The notes beneath the pieces were generated by a model that saw only the letters and a program-made list of their open reading frames with translations, made no database searches and was not told the origin of the DNA. From NCBI RefSeq assembly GCF_003859795.1, contig NZ_RQYI01000024.1, positions 1 through 38,823 of the forward strand: a stretch of DNA of 38,823 bases, read 5' to 3'. Positions 8,338-18,024 of this stretch are shown here, one piece after another (the stretch's first letter is position 1; each line of letters begins with the position of its first letter). The translations under genes and the position numbers were made by a program. This stretch comes from Alloprevotella sp. OH1205_COT-284. GTDB lineage: Bacteria > Bacteroidota > Bacteroidia > Bacteroidales > Bacteroidaceae.

Positions 8338-8726
8338 ACCCTTATTTTTGTTTTTTGCCGTTTTGCTTCCGCTAAAACGCTTATCATCCTGATAATTAGC
8401 AAGTTTCTTGCGAAGGCAAGTGAAGGCAAACCTTTAAGGGGATTTTTAATAATCTAAAAATCAGCACCCTTACGGTGAAGGCAAAAACACTCTTTGCCTT
8501 CACTTGCTTTCACTGACGAAAGACGAAACAACGGCTTTTTCGAGGGAGTGAAAGCAAAAACAAGACCCAATCCCCTGATATTCATACTCTTGCAATCTCT
8601 TATTTCATTTTGCCTTCACTTGCTTTCACCGTAAGTCGTTTGATAGTCAGATAATTAAGTCGTTTAGCGGAGGCAGTGAAGGCAAAAAGTCATCATAAGG
8701 GTAACGCGCGCGTGCGCGAGAGAGAG
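8338..8726 (+). repeat. structured intergenic element, copy A
   Basis: About 389 bp without a gene, homologous to the reverse complement of 25536-25925. The words GTGAAGGCAAA and TTTGCCTTCAC recur several times in both orientations, giving a conserved 11-bp hairpin (8475-8485 with 8493-8503, 7-nt loop) and a 10-bp-period tandem (GAAGGCAAGTGAAGGCAAA, 8412-8430). The right end (8699-8726) is alternating purine-pyrimidine GC followed by GA repeats and is identical in the other copy. Between the conserved blocks the two copies differ. I know of no named family; it could be a MITE-like or REP/BIME-like element or a structured RNA. Confidence 0.8.
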
Positions 8727-8891
8727 TATTTCGGAGAAATGGAAATGTCGAAACGCTCACGCCCTCCTTTGTAGAAAAACTTACCTCAGAGGCCGACGCG
8801 CCTGCGCCTTATGTAGATTTTCCGCCGCGTGGTGTAGGTGATCCGAAAAGCGATGTCCTTTTTCTCAACCGACGCCTCCTGCCCTTTTCGG
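8727..8891. other. spacer between element A and tamL
   Basis: No gene. A single stretch near 8788-8805 (CTTACCTCAGAGGC) resembles one junction of the 21-bp tandem repeat seen at 18025-18192 and 25454-25516. Confidence 0.4.
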
Positions 8892-11486
8892 TCAGAAGGG
8901 ATAACCGATGGCAAAATGGTAGGCCAAACCGTCGCGGAAGCGGGGAATGTTGTAAAAGCCTTTTCGCTCCGTGGTGTAGGGAGCGTGTAGGCCGATGCCG
9001 ACATCGAAGCGGAGCACGAGGAATTGCAGGTCGTAGCGCAGCCCGAAGCCCGTGCCGACGGCGATGCGTCGCAGATTGGTGGCCGAGATCTCTCCTTGGG
9101 GGCGCAGAAGGTCGGATTTCATGAGCCAGATGTTGCCGGCATCGAGGAAGACCGCGCCGTGGAGCGAACCAAAAAGATGTGCCCGCAGTTCGGCGTTGGC
9201 TTCGAGTTTGATGTCGCCCGTTTGGTCGATGTAGGAGTAGACGGAAGTCGGGGCATCGTAGCCTCCGGGGCCGGCGGTGCGCACGCTGAATGCGCGCACG
9301 GAGTTGGCACCTCCGATGTAGAACTGCTCGCTGTATGGCGCGTGGGAACTGTTGCCATAGCTATACACCGCGCCGGCAAAGGCACGGGTGGCCAGACGAA
9401 AGCGCGAAGAGAGCATGCGCGAATAGCGGAACTCGGCCGTGGCTTTGACGAATTGTGCAAAGGGCGAGCCGAAAAGCAGTTTTTCTTGGGTCGAAAACGA
9501 TTTTCCGAAAGCCTTGTAGAAGGCCGAAAGCACATTGCCCGACTCTTTGACGGTGAACTGCATCCACTTGGGATGACGAGAGGTTTCGCGGGAGCGATAG
9601 GTGAAGCTGTAAGACAAAGAGGGAATGAACTGATTGCGCATCGAGGCAAAGAGTGCCGGATTGGCCGAAGTGATTGAATCGAATGCCGCGGTGGTGCTGA
9701 GGATGCGGTTGTATTCGAGATTGAGGAGGGTCAGCTCGTGCGTGTAGCGGGGATGTCTATACCATTTGTAGGTCATGTCGCCGCCCATGGTGACAAGTTG
9801 GAAAAATCCGGATCGGTTGCGCCAGTCGGCATTGAGCGAAAACACGGTGGAACCGACGACGGGACGGTTTTGTCCTGTTAAAAAGGCCGGCTGCAAGTGG
9901 GGGGAAGGCCGTCGGGCAAGGGTGTCGGTGAGGCTGCGGTGAAACATGCGGTCGGCGCGGCTCTGCATGAAGCCGGGAAGGAGCAGGCGCGGAAACTTAA
10001 AACTCAACTGCGTGCCCAACTGATAGCTGTTGAGCAGAGAGTTGCCGCCGTTGCGGCCGCTGCCCATTTGCCAGTCGTAGTTGCCGTTGATTTTGAATTC
10101 CACCGTTTCGCCTCCTCGAAAGGCATTGTGTTTGGCCAATTCGTAGCTCACGCCCGGCCCGATTTGTTCGTTGGATTTGAGGGTGCCATACATCTCAAAC
10201 GAAGAGTCGTAGGCCGGTGCCATGTTGGCCGTGATGTAGAGGTCGAGGGTGTCGGCGGCAGAGGTGGTGTCTTGGGGAACGTAGTCGATGTCCATCGAGG
10301 AAAACACGCCCATGCCGTAAAGGCGTTCGAGCGTGGATCTCTGATCGGCCAAGGAGTAGAGATTGCCGTGGCGGTGGGCAATGGCGCGCTGCCAAATGCC
10401 GGCTCGCAAGGGGATTTTTTTTCCGGAAAAACGAAAGGTGTAGTTCGGCACTTCGAGCGTGGCGGCCACGGGAGTTCCTTTGGCGTCGCGGATTGTGATG
10501 TGGGTGTGGCCGATGTGCCACGGGCGGCGTGCGTTTTGCGGACGTCCGGGAGAGGGCAGCACACGCAGTTGCACAAATCCCTTTTGCGCCATTGTGTCGG
10601 CTTGAAAGACGGTGTGTCCCGGTGCATAGAAGAAATAGCCGTTGTTGCGCATGAGGGTTTCGATGCGCGATTGTTCTCCCGTCAGATGTCGCACGTTGAA
10701 AGCCTCGCCCTTTCGGAGGAGGCATTCGCGTCGGGTGCGGCTCAGCAGGGAGTCGGCCACGGGATCGAAACCGACATAGGCCACGGAGTCGAGATAGAAC
10801 AAGCGGCCGGGCTTGATGTAGTAGGCCAAACGCGCTTTGCGGCGATCGGGGGAAACGAGCACTTCATGGTCGGTTTCGGCACGAAAATATCCGAAGTTAC
10901 GCAGCGTGTTGGCGGCCACCTTGGCACGTGTGGCCGGCGACACGTTGGACACCAAAATGGGGGCTTCGGCAAACGTGTTGAACAACCATTTGCCGACGGC
11001 GGTTTCCGAGTCTGCAAATTGATTGTAGACCCTCAGTCCGAATTTCAACGGAGAGGTGAACGACGACGATCCGAAGAGCGCGCCGTTGGGGGCATAGGCC
11101 AGCACGGCCGAAATCTCTTCGCGGGCTTCGGTCATGGTGCGGCGTTCCGATTTCTCGCGAATCTTTTGTCGGCGCCGCTCTTCTTTGGCCAACTTCGCAG
11201 CTTGTGCGGCTTTTTCGCTTTCCGTGAGCGGTGTTTTTCGGGCGTTTCCGCTCATCACGCTTTCCACCGTTCCGACGGCGTCGGCGATCGAGGCGATGAC
11301 TCCCGTCGAGTCGGTAGGAGTATTGCGGGGAGCGATGCCCGACGAACGCTCCGTTTCGTAAACGATGCGTTTGATGCCGGTATAGAGATACTCGCCGGAG
11401 GGGACGTGTTCGGTGATTGAGCAGGAAGACAACGCCGACACGACCGCCGCAAGGCATCCGCACAAATGGAGAGAGATGCGTTTCAT
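8892..11486 (-). CDS. tamL: TamL: TamA-like outer-membrane lipoprotein (Omp85 superfamily)
   Basis: This 864-residue protein has a lipoprotein signal (LSSC, Cys22), a charged Lys/Arg/Glu-rich segment (about 95-130), POTRA-like regions and a C-terminal Omp85 beta-barrel. The barrel contains the signature YIGGANSVRAF followed by GPGGYD, and ends in Phe (AIGYPF), the usual signal for barrel insertion. In Bacteroidetes the TamA role is filled by the lipoprotein TamL together with TamB. Here tamB ends 4 bp upstream, so the two should be co-translated and form one translocation/assembly or lipid-transport module. Homology to BamA makes generic Omp85 the fallback call. Confidence 0.9.
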   Translation of the reverse strand: MKRISLHLCGCLAAVVSALSSCSITEHVPSGEYLYTGIKRIVYETERSSGIAPRNTPTDSTGVIASIADAVGTVESVMSGNARKTPLTESEKAAQAAKLAKEERRRQKIREKSERRTMTEAREEISAVLAYAPNGALFGSSSFTSPLKFGLRVYNQFADSETAVGKWLFNTFAEAPILVSNVSPATRAKVAANTLRNFGYFRAETDHEVLVSPDRRKARLAYYIKPGRLFYLDSVAYVGFDPVADSLLSRTRRECLLRKGEAFNVRHLTGEQSRIETLMRNNGYFFYAPGHTVFQADTMAQKGFVQLRVLPSPGRPQNARRPWHIGHTHITIRDAKGTPVAATLEVPNYTFRFSGKKIPLRAGIWQRAIAHRHGNLYSLADQRSTLERLYGMGVFSSMDIDYVPQDTTSAADTLDLYITANMAPAYDSSFEMYGTLKSNEQIGPGVSYELAKHNAFRGGETVEFKINGNYDWQMGSGRNGGNSLLNSYQLGTQLSFKFPRLLLPGFMQSRADRMFHRSLTDTLARRPSPHLQPAFLTGQNRPVVGSTVFSLNADWRNRSGFFQLVTMGGDMTYKWYRHPRYTHELTLLNLEYNRILSTTAAFDSITSANPALFASMRNQFIPSLSYSFTYRSRETSRHPKWMQFTVKESGNVLSAFYKAFGKSFSTQEKLLFGSPFAQFVKATAEFRYSRMLSSRFRLATRAFAGAVYSYGNSSHAPYSEQFYIGGANSVRAFSVRTAGPGGYDAPTSVYSYIDQTGDIKLEANAELRAHLFGSLHGAVFLDAGNIWLMKSDLLRPQGEISATNLRRIAVGTGFGLRYDLQFLVLRFDVGIGLHAPYTTERKGFYNIPRFRDGLAYHFAIGYPF

Positions 11487-11490
11487 GAGG

Positions 11491-14400
11491 TTATGGCTGT
11501 GTTTCGGAAGTGGGGGAAGGACGAGGAGTTTTTTTGCGTCGGAAAAGGAACAGGTCGCCGATGTTGTCGCTTTTGCGACGCAACACGAGGCCGGCTCCGG
11601 TTTTCATGAGCGTGCCTTCGAGCGGATCGTGACTGTCGCGGTCGTAGAACACGCGGACATAGCGTGAGCCCGACGTGTCGAGGCGATATTCGAGCGCGAT
11701 GTTGTCGATGAAGGACTCGGAATTGTTGGTGGCTTCTGCACCCGTCGAAACCTTACCGCCGATGATGACGCGCATACGATTGTTCCAAAAGCGTTTGGAG
11801 AACTGGAAAGAGTAGTCGGTCGTGGCGGCCCCCGAAGCACTGACGCCGCTTTCAAGCCCGAGCGAGACGTCGATGGTGGAGAGTGCCTTGCCGGCGATGT
11901 TCTGAATTTCGCTTTGCAGAAAAGCATTGAGTGCGTTGGAGGCTTTCAAACCGCCGGCGGAGAGATTGTCGTCGCTGATGTACATGCCCGTGGCCAAGAG
12001 GGCGACGGCCGCTTTGCCGCGATCTTCCGAAGACATGGCCGCCAAACGGTTTTGGAGCGAAAGATCTTCGGGGGCTTCGATAATGAATTCGAGTCCCATG
12101 TCTTCGAGCGTACGAGTGATATTGACACCGGCATTGAAAACGACGGCTCTTTGTCGATTGTCTTCGGTGATGATGGTCTTGATGCGATCGGTGGCTTTGA
12201 TGCCGAGGGTGGGATTCATCACATCGCCCTTGAACTCCACGAACGATCCGGGGACAAGCGTAAACGTGCGCAGCGGAATGACGGGCAACTCATAGTTCAT
12301 CTTGCCTTCGTCGAGTGTGAGCCGTCCCGTGAGCCGCATTTCTCCTTGTCGGGTCATGCGCAGGCGGAGGTTGCCCTCGCCCGAAACATCGACATAGCTT
12401 TCGCCGTCGTTGGAGAGGAAGCAGTGGAAGTTGGCTCCGGGATGCACATTGACGCCGAGCGATAGATCGAAACCGGAGGTTTTCTCTTCTTGGGGAAGTG
12501 CCACGGCGATTGTGTCGGAGAAGTCCGTGAAAGTGACCAAGCCGTCGAGTTCGTCGTTCACGCTCAGCGGCGAGTTCATCAGCAGATAGGTGACATCGGT
12601 CGAGCCGAGCACGTCGAGTCGTCCTTTTACCCGCATTTTGTCGAGCGTGCCGCGAACGGTGCCCGAAAAGTCGGTGAAGACCTTGCCGTACACCAGCGAT
12701 TCGCGCTGCCTGCGGGCATTGATCAGTGCAAAGTTTTCGGCTTTCATGTCGAGGGCAAGTCGAATGTCGTCGAGCCGGCTCATGTCGATGTGCCCATTGA
12801 GGGTGAGGGCATTGTCGTCGGTGGAGGTGAGGGCATAGTCGGAAAACTCCAATCGGGAGTTGTTGAACTCCACGGGGCGTTCGTCCATGGCGAAGTCCAC
12901 GCCGTAGACTTTGCTGTAAATGTGGGCGTCGTTGAGATCAAGACGGCCGTTAATGAGGGGAGCATCGAGTTTTCCCGAAAGACGGATCGCTCCCTCGCCG
13001 ATGCCTTTCAGCGCAAATTCGGTGCCTTCAAAAAATCCGTTGAGCAGGTGGAGCGGAAAGGATTTCAATTCGGCTGTTCCCACAAACGAACCTTCGCCTT
13101 TGTTGAAATAGGAGCCGCTGCATTCGGCCACCTCCTGCCCCTCAAAGGTGATGAAAACGTCGGCATAGTGTTCGTCGTTGTCTTTGGGCATATAGACCAG
13201 TTCTGCGCCGAGTGTGCCGAGTGTCGCGCCTTCGTAGGAGAAGTTGCGCGCCTCCATGGTGCCCATGGCCGAAAGGTGGCGGTGGTCGTCGATGAGGTGG
13301 AAGTCGCCGCTCAAATGTCCGCCCATTTCGGGAAGATAGGGCACGACGTTCGACAGCTCTTTCAGATTTACCTCTTTGAGAGAGAAGGTGATGTCGTTTT
13401 TCGTCGGGTCGGCTCCTGCGCTGTACACTTGCAGACCCGTTCCATCGTCGGCCAGCAAATTCAGGTCGGCGCGTATGGTGCGATCGTTGCCGAAAAAGAT
13501 GAAGTTGTCGGGATTGAGCACGAAGCGTCTGTAAGCCACAATGGCGGTTTCGGGATAGAAACTCAGTTTCGTGCCGCCGGCTTCGAGAGTGGCTTTTGCT
13601 CCCAAGCTCAATCCGGTTTCTCCGCTTCCGTCGGCAAAAGAGAGGTCGGCTCCCACGCCGTTTTCAAACAAATAAGCGTTCAGCCGGGCGGTGAAGGGAT
13701 TGGGGTTGGTGTGGCGGTCGTTGTGGATCGTGCCTTTGAGTTTCATCCCCTCGTCGTCGTGTGTCAATGAGGCGTGCAGAGTGTCGATGACGAGGCCTCC
13801 CTTTTCCAGACCGCCGGCGCGGAAATGGCCGTTGAGACCCGCCGCAGGGTCGCTGTCGAGACGCAGTGAGAGGTTGGAGAGCCGATAGTCGAAGTGGCGC
13901 AAAATGCCCGAAAGCGGATTTTCCGTGCCTGCCGCGAGGTGGAGCGAGACTTCGGGGAGGGCATTGCGGAGTGTGGTTTGGTCGATGTGGCGTCGGTCAA
14001 TTTGTCGGGCAATCATGTCGGAGAGTTGCGCCATGCGTCGAGCGAGGCGTTCCCAGCCGTCGGCAGCCGTCATCTCAAAGGAGAGGTCACCGGCCGAAAG
14101 CTGGGCGGAGGTGGCGTTGAGCGTGGAAACAAAATCAAAGTCTATGTCGCGCAACATCAAACCGCGGCGGGGCGTGATGATTCTGATGTTGTTGAGTCGG
14201 CCGTCGGCCGAGAGACGATCGAAGTCTTGCGATGTTTTCAACGCTCCTTTGAAACCGAAACCGAGGGTGGTCGTGTCGGTCGAAGCCGTCAAACGCTGCA
14301 TGTCGAGGCGGTCAATGGCAATGTCGAACTCCGCGTCGTAGATGCGCCGCAATTTGGCGGCAACGTCCGCACGTCCGCTGACCAGTGCATTGTCGGCAGA

Positions 14401-16107
14401 AAGTTGCAATCGTGCGTTGCCTTTTTCCACGTCAGCCGACAGAGAGAGGCCGCCGAGCGGAAAGCGATCGTAGTGAAGTTGGCTGATTTTGGCATCGGCA
14501 TGGAGGTGAGAGTGTGTGCCGAGCGGATCGAAACCTTTGCCATGGAGAGAAAAATGTCCGGAGAGCGGTGTGAACGGACTGGCGTTGAGAAACTGAGAAA
14601 TGGAGAGGCGCGTGATGCGTGTGTTCAGCGCATAGCGTTCGACAGAGAGATCGACTTCGGCATTTCCGACCAGTTGGCCGTCATCGGGCATTATCCGGAA
14701 GTCGGAGCGATAGCGGTTGCCGCGAAAATCGACATTGCCGCCGAGCGTGAAGTGTCGCGGAAAGCGAATTGTGGTTCGGAGGTCGGGGGGCAACAAGGAG
14801 CGCACCGGCGCAAGATTGTGGCCTGCGGCCGAAAAAGAGATGTGTCCCGATCGGTGCGGAGCCGATACCGCATTTACAAAGCCTTTGGCCGACAGCGTTG
14901 CCATGTCGGGAAGGCGGAGCGTCAGTTCGCGGAGGGCAAGACTGTTCATGTTGCCCTCGGCCTCGGCTTTCACGGCGATGAGCGGTGCCGGAAGGGCTTG
15001 ATGCAGATGACGTTGCCATGTTTGCCGCTCGGTCGGGGTGAGCACGTCGTGGGCAGTGTGGATCAGGTCGTCCATACCGATGTGGCCGTTGAGCAAGAGG
15101 TGCATGCGACCGCCTTTGCCGACGGTGAGTGCATTCCGGTCGAGCTCGACGGCGGCGTCGATGCGCGAATGAGGGGTGCGGAAACGGAGGTCCGGAAGTG
15201 AGAGTCGCAAACTGTCGGTGTAGACACGGCCGGCGATTTCGGATACGGAAAGACCTCGCAGGTGTTCGGAGAAACTGACATGCCGCACACCGCATTGCAG
15301 ACGAGAATGCGAATCATAACTCAACGTATCGACCACAACCGAGAGGTGGCGAATGTCGAAAAGAGCATCTTGCGGCAGCGGCAGGGCAGAGGTATTCATC
15401 GAAACGGCACCGTCGGCAATGGTCAGGCGGCGGAAAGCGTGGTACGGTCGGCCTAAATCAAACGTACCTCCCACAAGACGGGCATCGCCCATGTGAGCCG
15501 AGAGGTGGAGCGTGTCGCCGGGCATGGACACGGAGAGGCGAGAGTGGCGAATTTGTGCTTGCCCCACTTCGATCACCCAACGGCTTGGGGCGGAGGCGGT
15601 GTCTTTTTGTGCCGTGTCAGACAGAGCAATGGCCAAATCGGCACCGGAGAGCAAAAGACGGTCAAGGCGCATCTTTTCTTTTGAACCGTCGACACCGACC
15701 GTTTCGACCGAAAGTCGCGCCACGAACCCCTTGATGCGCACATCGGGCACGAGCTGTTTGGTGCTGAGCCGCACCGTTTCCAAGTCGAAACCGGAAATGT
15801 CGGCACGTCCCTGCCACAACGGAAGAAAGGCGACGTCCAACAGCAAACCGTCGGCCTGCACGAGGGTGTCGCCTTCGGCATCGACGGCGGAGAAACCGTT
15901 GAGTCGAAAGTCGAAGAAGGGGGTGAGGCGAATGTTGTCAATACTCGCCCTGATGCCCGTTTTTTCTTCCAATGCCGACATGGCTTTGTCTGCCGCCCAC
16001 CGCTGAACGGGAGGGAGGTAGAACAAGGCCATGAGGAGAAACACAAGGCCGACGAGCACTCCGAGAGAGATGCTCGCGGCTTTGCCGAATTTATGCAATC
16101 TTGTCAT
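11491..16107 (-). CDS. tamB: TamB: translocation/assembly module, AsmA/DUF490 family
   Basis: This protein of about 1538 residues is anchored by one N-terminal membrane segment (roughly residues 11-33) followed by PVQRWAADKAMSALEEKTG, then a long repetitive beta-rich periplasmic body typical of bridge-like lipid-transfer proteins, and a C-terminal DUF490 domain (EFIIEAPEDLSLQNRLA near the end). It should span the periplasm to the TamL barrel encoded 4 bp downstream. I prefer ATG 16107, 34 bp after the preceding peptidase stop; a start at 16173 would overlap that gene by 32 bp and add a Pro/Ala-rich tail before the membrane segment. Confidence 0.9.
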   Translation of the reverse strand: MTRLHKFGKAASISLGVLVGLVFLLMALFYLPPVQRWAADKAMSALEEKTGIRASIDNIRLTPFFDFRLNGFSAVDAEGDTLVQADGLLLDVAFLPLWQGRADISGFDLETVRLSTKQLVPDVRIKGFVARLSVETVGVDGSKEKMRLDRLLLSGADLAIALSDTAQKDTASAPSRWVIEVGQAQIRHSRLSVSMPGDTLHLSAHMGDARLVGGTFDLGRPYHAFRRLTIADGAVSMNTSALPLPQDALFDIRHLSVVVDTLSYDSHSRLQCGVRHVSFSEHLRGLSVSEIAGRVYTDSLRLSLPDLRFRTPHSRIDAAVELDRNALTVGKGGRMHLLLNGHIGMDDLIHTAHDVLTPTERQTWQRHLHQALPAPLIAVKAEAEGNMNSLALRELTLRLPDMATLSAKGFVNAVSAPHRSGHISFSAAGHNLAPVRSLLPPDLRTTIRFPRHFTLGGNVDFRGNRYRSDFRIMPDDGQLVGNAEVDLSVERYALNTRITRLSISQFLNASPFTPLSGHFSLHGKGFDPLGTHSHLHADAKISQLHYDRFPLGGLSLSADVEKGNARLQLSADNALVSGRADVAAKLRRIYDAEFDIAIDRLDMQRLTASTDTTTLGFGFKGALKTSQDFDRLSADGRLNNIRIITPRRGLMLRDIDFDFVSTLNATSAQLSAGDLSFEMTAADGWERLARRMAQLSDMIARQIDRRHIDQTTLRNALPEVSLHLAAGTENPLSGILRHFDYRLSNLSLRLDSDPAAGLNGHFRAGGLEKGGLVIDTLHASLTHDDEGMKLKGTIHNDRHTNPNPFTARLNAYLFENGVGADLSFADGSGETGLSLGAKATLEAGGTKLSFYPETAIVAYRRFVLNPDNFIFFGNDRTIRADLNLLADDGTGLQVYSAGADPTKNDITFSLKEVNLKELSNVVPYLPEMGGHLSGDFHLIDDHRHLSAMGTMEARNFSYEGATLGTLGAELVYMPKDNDEHYADVFITFEGQEVAECSGSYFNKGEGSFVGTAELKSFPLHLLNGFFEGTEFALKGIGEGAIRLSGKLDAPLINGRLDLNDAHIYSKVYGVDFAMDERPVEFNNSRLEFSDYALTSTDDNALTLNGHIDMSRLDDIRLALDMKAENFALINARRQRESLVYGKVFTDFSGTVRGTLDKMRVKGRLDVLGSTDVTYLLMNSPLSVNDELDGLVTFTDFSDTIAVALPQEEKTSGFDLSLGVNVHPGANFHCFLSNDGESYVDVSGEGNLRLRMTRQGEMRLTGRLTLDEGKMNYELPVIPLRTFTLVPGSFVEFKGDVMNPTLGIKATDRIKTIITEDNRQRAVVFNAGVNITRTLEDMGLEFIIEAPEDLSLQNRLAAMSSEDRGKAAVALLATGMYISDDNLSAGGLKASNALNAFLQSEIQNIAGKALSTIDVSLGLESGVSASGAATTDYSFQFSKRFWNNRMRVIIGGKVSTGAEATNNSESFIDNIALEYRLDTSGSRYVRVFYDRDSHDPLEGTLMKTGAGLVLRRKSDNIGDLFLFRRKKTPRPSPTSETQP

Positions 16108-16141
16108 ATCGGGAGGTGGGGCGGCCGAAGCCGCAGGAGGT

Positions 16142-17503
16142 TTAGCCTTTGTAATTGAGGTGGAAGCCCACAACGGCGGCGATGCCTTTGCGGAAGATGT
16201 CGAGACTGAAATTTTCGTTGGGTGAGTGGATGGCGTTGCTCTCCAATCCGAAGCCCATTAACACGGTTTTCACGCCCAATACTTGTTCAAAGTCGCTGAT
16301 AATGGGAATGCTTCCACCGCGACGAACGGCAAGGGGACGTTTGCCGAAGGCTTCCTCGAAACCGCGTTCGGCAGCCTGATAGGCCGGAAGCGAAATGGGG
16401 CAGACATAGCCTTCGCCGCCGTGCAGGGGAGTGATTTTCACACGCACACTTTTTGGAGCAAGGCTTTGGAAATAGTCGATGAAGAGTTGTTGGATCTTCT
16501 CGTGTTGCTGATGAGGCACGAGGCGGCAACTCACTTTGGCATAGGCTTTGGAGGGGAGCACGGTTTTTGCGCCTTCGCCCTGATAGCCGCTCCAAATGCC
16601 GCAGATGTCGAACGACGGGCGGCAGGAGTTGCGTTCGATCGTGGAGTAGCCCTCTTCGCCGCGCACCTCGTCCACGTCGATCGAGCGTTTGTAGGCTTCG
16701 ACGTCGAAAGGAATGGAGGCAATCATCTTGCGCTCTTCGGCCGAGAGTTCTTCGACGTCGTCGTAGAAGCCGGGAATGGTGATGCGGCCGCGCTCGTCAA
16801 TCATTTTGGCGAGCATCTCGCACAACACGAGGGCAGGGTTGGCCACGGCTCCGCCGAAGTGTCCGGAATGCAGGTCGCGATTGGGGCCGGTGACCTCGAC
16901 TTCCCAATAGGCCAATCCGCGCAGGCCGGTGGTGAGCGAGGGAAGTTCGGGAGCGAGCATGGAGGTGTCGCTCACGAGAATGACGTCGCTTTTGAGCAAT
17001 TCGCGGTGAGCTTTGAGAAATCCCGTGAGCGAGGGACTGCCGATTTCTTCCTCGCCCTCAAAAATAAACTTCACGTTGTGGGTGAGGAGGTTGTGGCGCA
17101 CGAGATATTCAAATGCCTTGACTTGAATGAAGGATTGCCCCTTATCGTCGTCGGCACCGCGTGCCCAAATGTGTCCGTCGCGCACTTCGGGCTCGAACGG
17201 ATCGGAGTGCCACAAGTCCAAAGGCTCGGCCGGCATCACGTCGTAGTGGGCGTAGATGAGCACGGTGGGGGCAGTGTCGCTCACGTGTTTTTCGGCATAA
17301 ACAAAGGGGTTGCCCTCGGAGGGAATGATTTCGGCCTTGTCGGCTCCGGCTTCGAGCAATAGTTCTTTCCAACGAACGGCACATCGCTCTATGTCAGGTT
17401 TGCGTTCGAGGTGGGCACTGATGCTGGGAATGCGAATGAGAGAAAACAATTCTTCGAGAAAACGCGATTCGTTTTCGACGATATAGGATTGAATGTTTTG
17501 CAT
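16142..17503 (-). CDS. M20 family dipeptidase/metallopeptidase
   Basis: A 453-residue cytoplasmic zinc peptidase of the CNDP-like M20 branch. Visible metal and catalytic motifs are AHYDVMP (His86, Asp88), ARGADDDKG (Asp118-120), EGEEEIGS (Glu151-153) and a C-terminal His in NAIHSPNENF. It probably cleaves dipeptides or acyl-amino acids; the substrate cannot be read from sequence. I start at ATG 17503 (MQNIQSYIVE), 20 bp after the upstream gene; a start at 17551 would overlap it. It sits just before tamB and may share its transcript. Confidence 0.9.
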   Translation of the reverse strand: MQNIQSYIVENESRFLEELFSLIRIPSISAHLERKPDIERCAVRWKELLLEAGADKAEIIPSEGNPFVYAEKHVSDTAPTVLIYAHYDVMPAEPLDLWHSDPFEPEVRDGHIWARGADDDKGQSFIQVKAFEYLVRHNLLTHNVKFIFEGEEEIGSPSLTGFLKAHRELLKSDVILVSDTSMLAPELPSLTTGLRGLAYWEVEVTGPNRDLHSGHFGGAVANPALVLCEMLAKMIDERGRITIPGFYDDVEELSAEERKMIASIPFDVEAYKRSIDVDEVRGEEGYSTIERNSCRPSFDICGIWSGYQGEGAKTVLPSKAYAKVSCRLVPHQQHEKIQQLFIDYFQSLAPKSVRVKITPLHGGEGYVCPISLPAYQAAERGFEEAFGKRPLAVRRGGSIPIISDFEQVLGVKTVLMGFGLESNAIHSPNENFSLDIFRKGIAAVVGFHLNYKG

Positions 17504-17523
17504 GATGTCGGGATATTGAGGGG

Positions 17524-17949
17524 TTAGGAATGGGCAGATAGGCTTTCCCATTCGATCGTGAGTTTATTTTTAGAGGTGAGGGTTCCGTCGATCAGCAGAT
17601 CGTAGGAAAGATTGATTCGACCGCCGTCAGGAGTGACGGAGGCACTATATGCCGTGGCATGGGTGGAGAGATCGAAATCGCCGTGAGGGGTGCGATAAAC
17701 GGCTTCCAGACATTGATCCGTCCGAAAGAGCAGATGCGAGCGCACTTCGCCGTCGCGAGTGATCGACATCCAGCGCGGAGCACCCTGCAAAGCGGTTTGT
17801 CCGCCGTTGTCGTCATCGGTGTAGCGCAACGACCATGTGCCGTCGTCGCGCAAAGCCACCATGGAGCGGCCTTCGTGGCAGATTTCGTCGGAATCGCCGT
17901 CCGGAGAAACGATGTGAAGCACGGAGGTAAATCGAGCGGGATAGATCAT
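17524..17949 (-). CDS. DUF1934-like beta-barrel protein
   Basis: A small protein of 141 residues (149 if it starts at 17973). The segments SMVALRDDGTWSLRYTDD, VYRTPHGDFDLSTHATAY and GGRINLSYDLLIDGTLTSKNKLTIEW resemble DUF1934 (YwiB-like, calycin-type beta barrel), whose function is not established. No signal peptide is evident, so it is likely cytoplasmic. It is the first gene of the run leading into the M20 peptidase and tamB-tamL, 20 bp upstream of the peptidase start. The 21-bp tandem repeat lies immediately upstream. The family call is moderate; the gene itself is well supported by spacing. Confidence 0.7.
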   Translation of the reverse strand: MIYPARFTSVLHIVSPDGDSDEICHEGRSMVALRDDGTWSLRYTDDDNGGQTALQGAPRWMSITRDGEVRSHLLFRTDQCLEAVYRTPHGDFDLSTHATAYSASVTPDGGRINLSYDLLIDGTLTSKNKLTIEWESLSAHS

Positions 17950-18024
17950 GGGCGGAATGTGAAGTTGGAACAACGAAAAGAGAAAACGATGCGACGCTCC
18001 GAGGAGGAGTTTTCAAGCACATGG

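Noticed and set aside
9897-11420. 507-codon plus-strand frame opposite tamL
   Set aside because: Antisense shadow; the Omp85 motifs, lipobox and terminal Phe are all on the minus strand.
12490-15201. Two long plus-strand frames (426 and 435 codons) opposite tamB
   Set aside because: Gly/Val/Glu-rich shadows without recognisable domains, fully covered by tamB.
16283-17362. 359-codon plus-strand frame opposite the M20 peptidase
   Set aside because: Antisense shadow; the peptidase motifs on the minus strand are complete.
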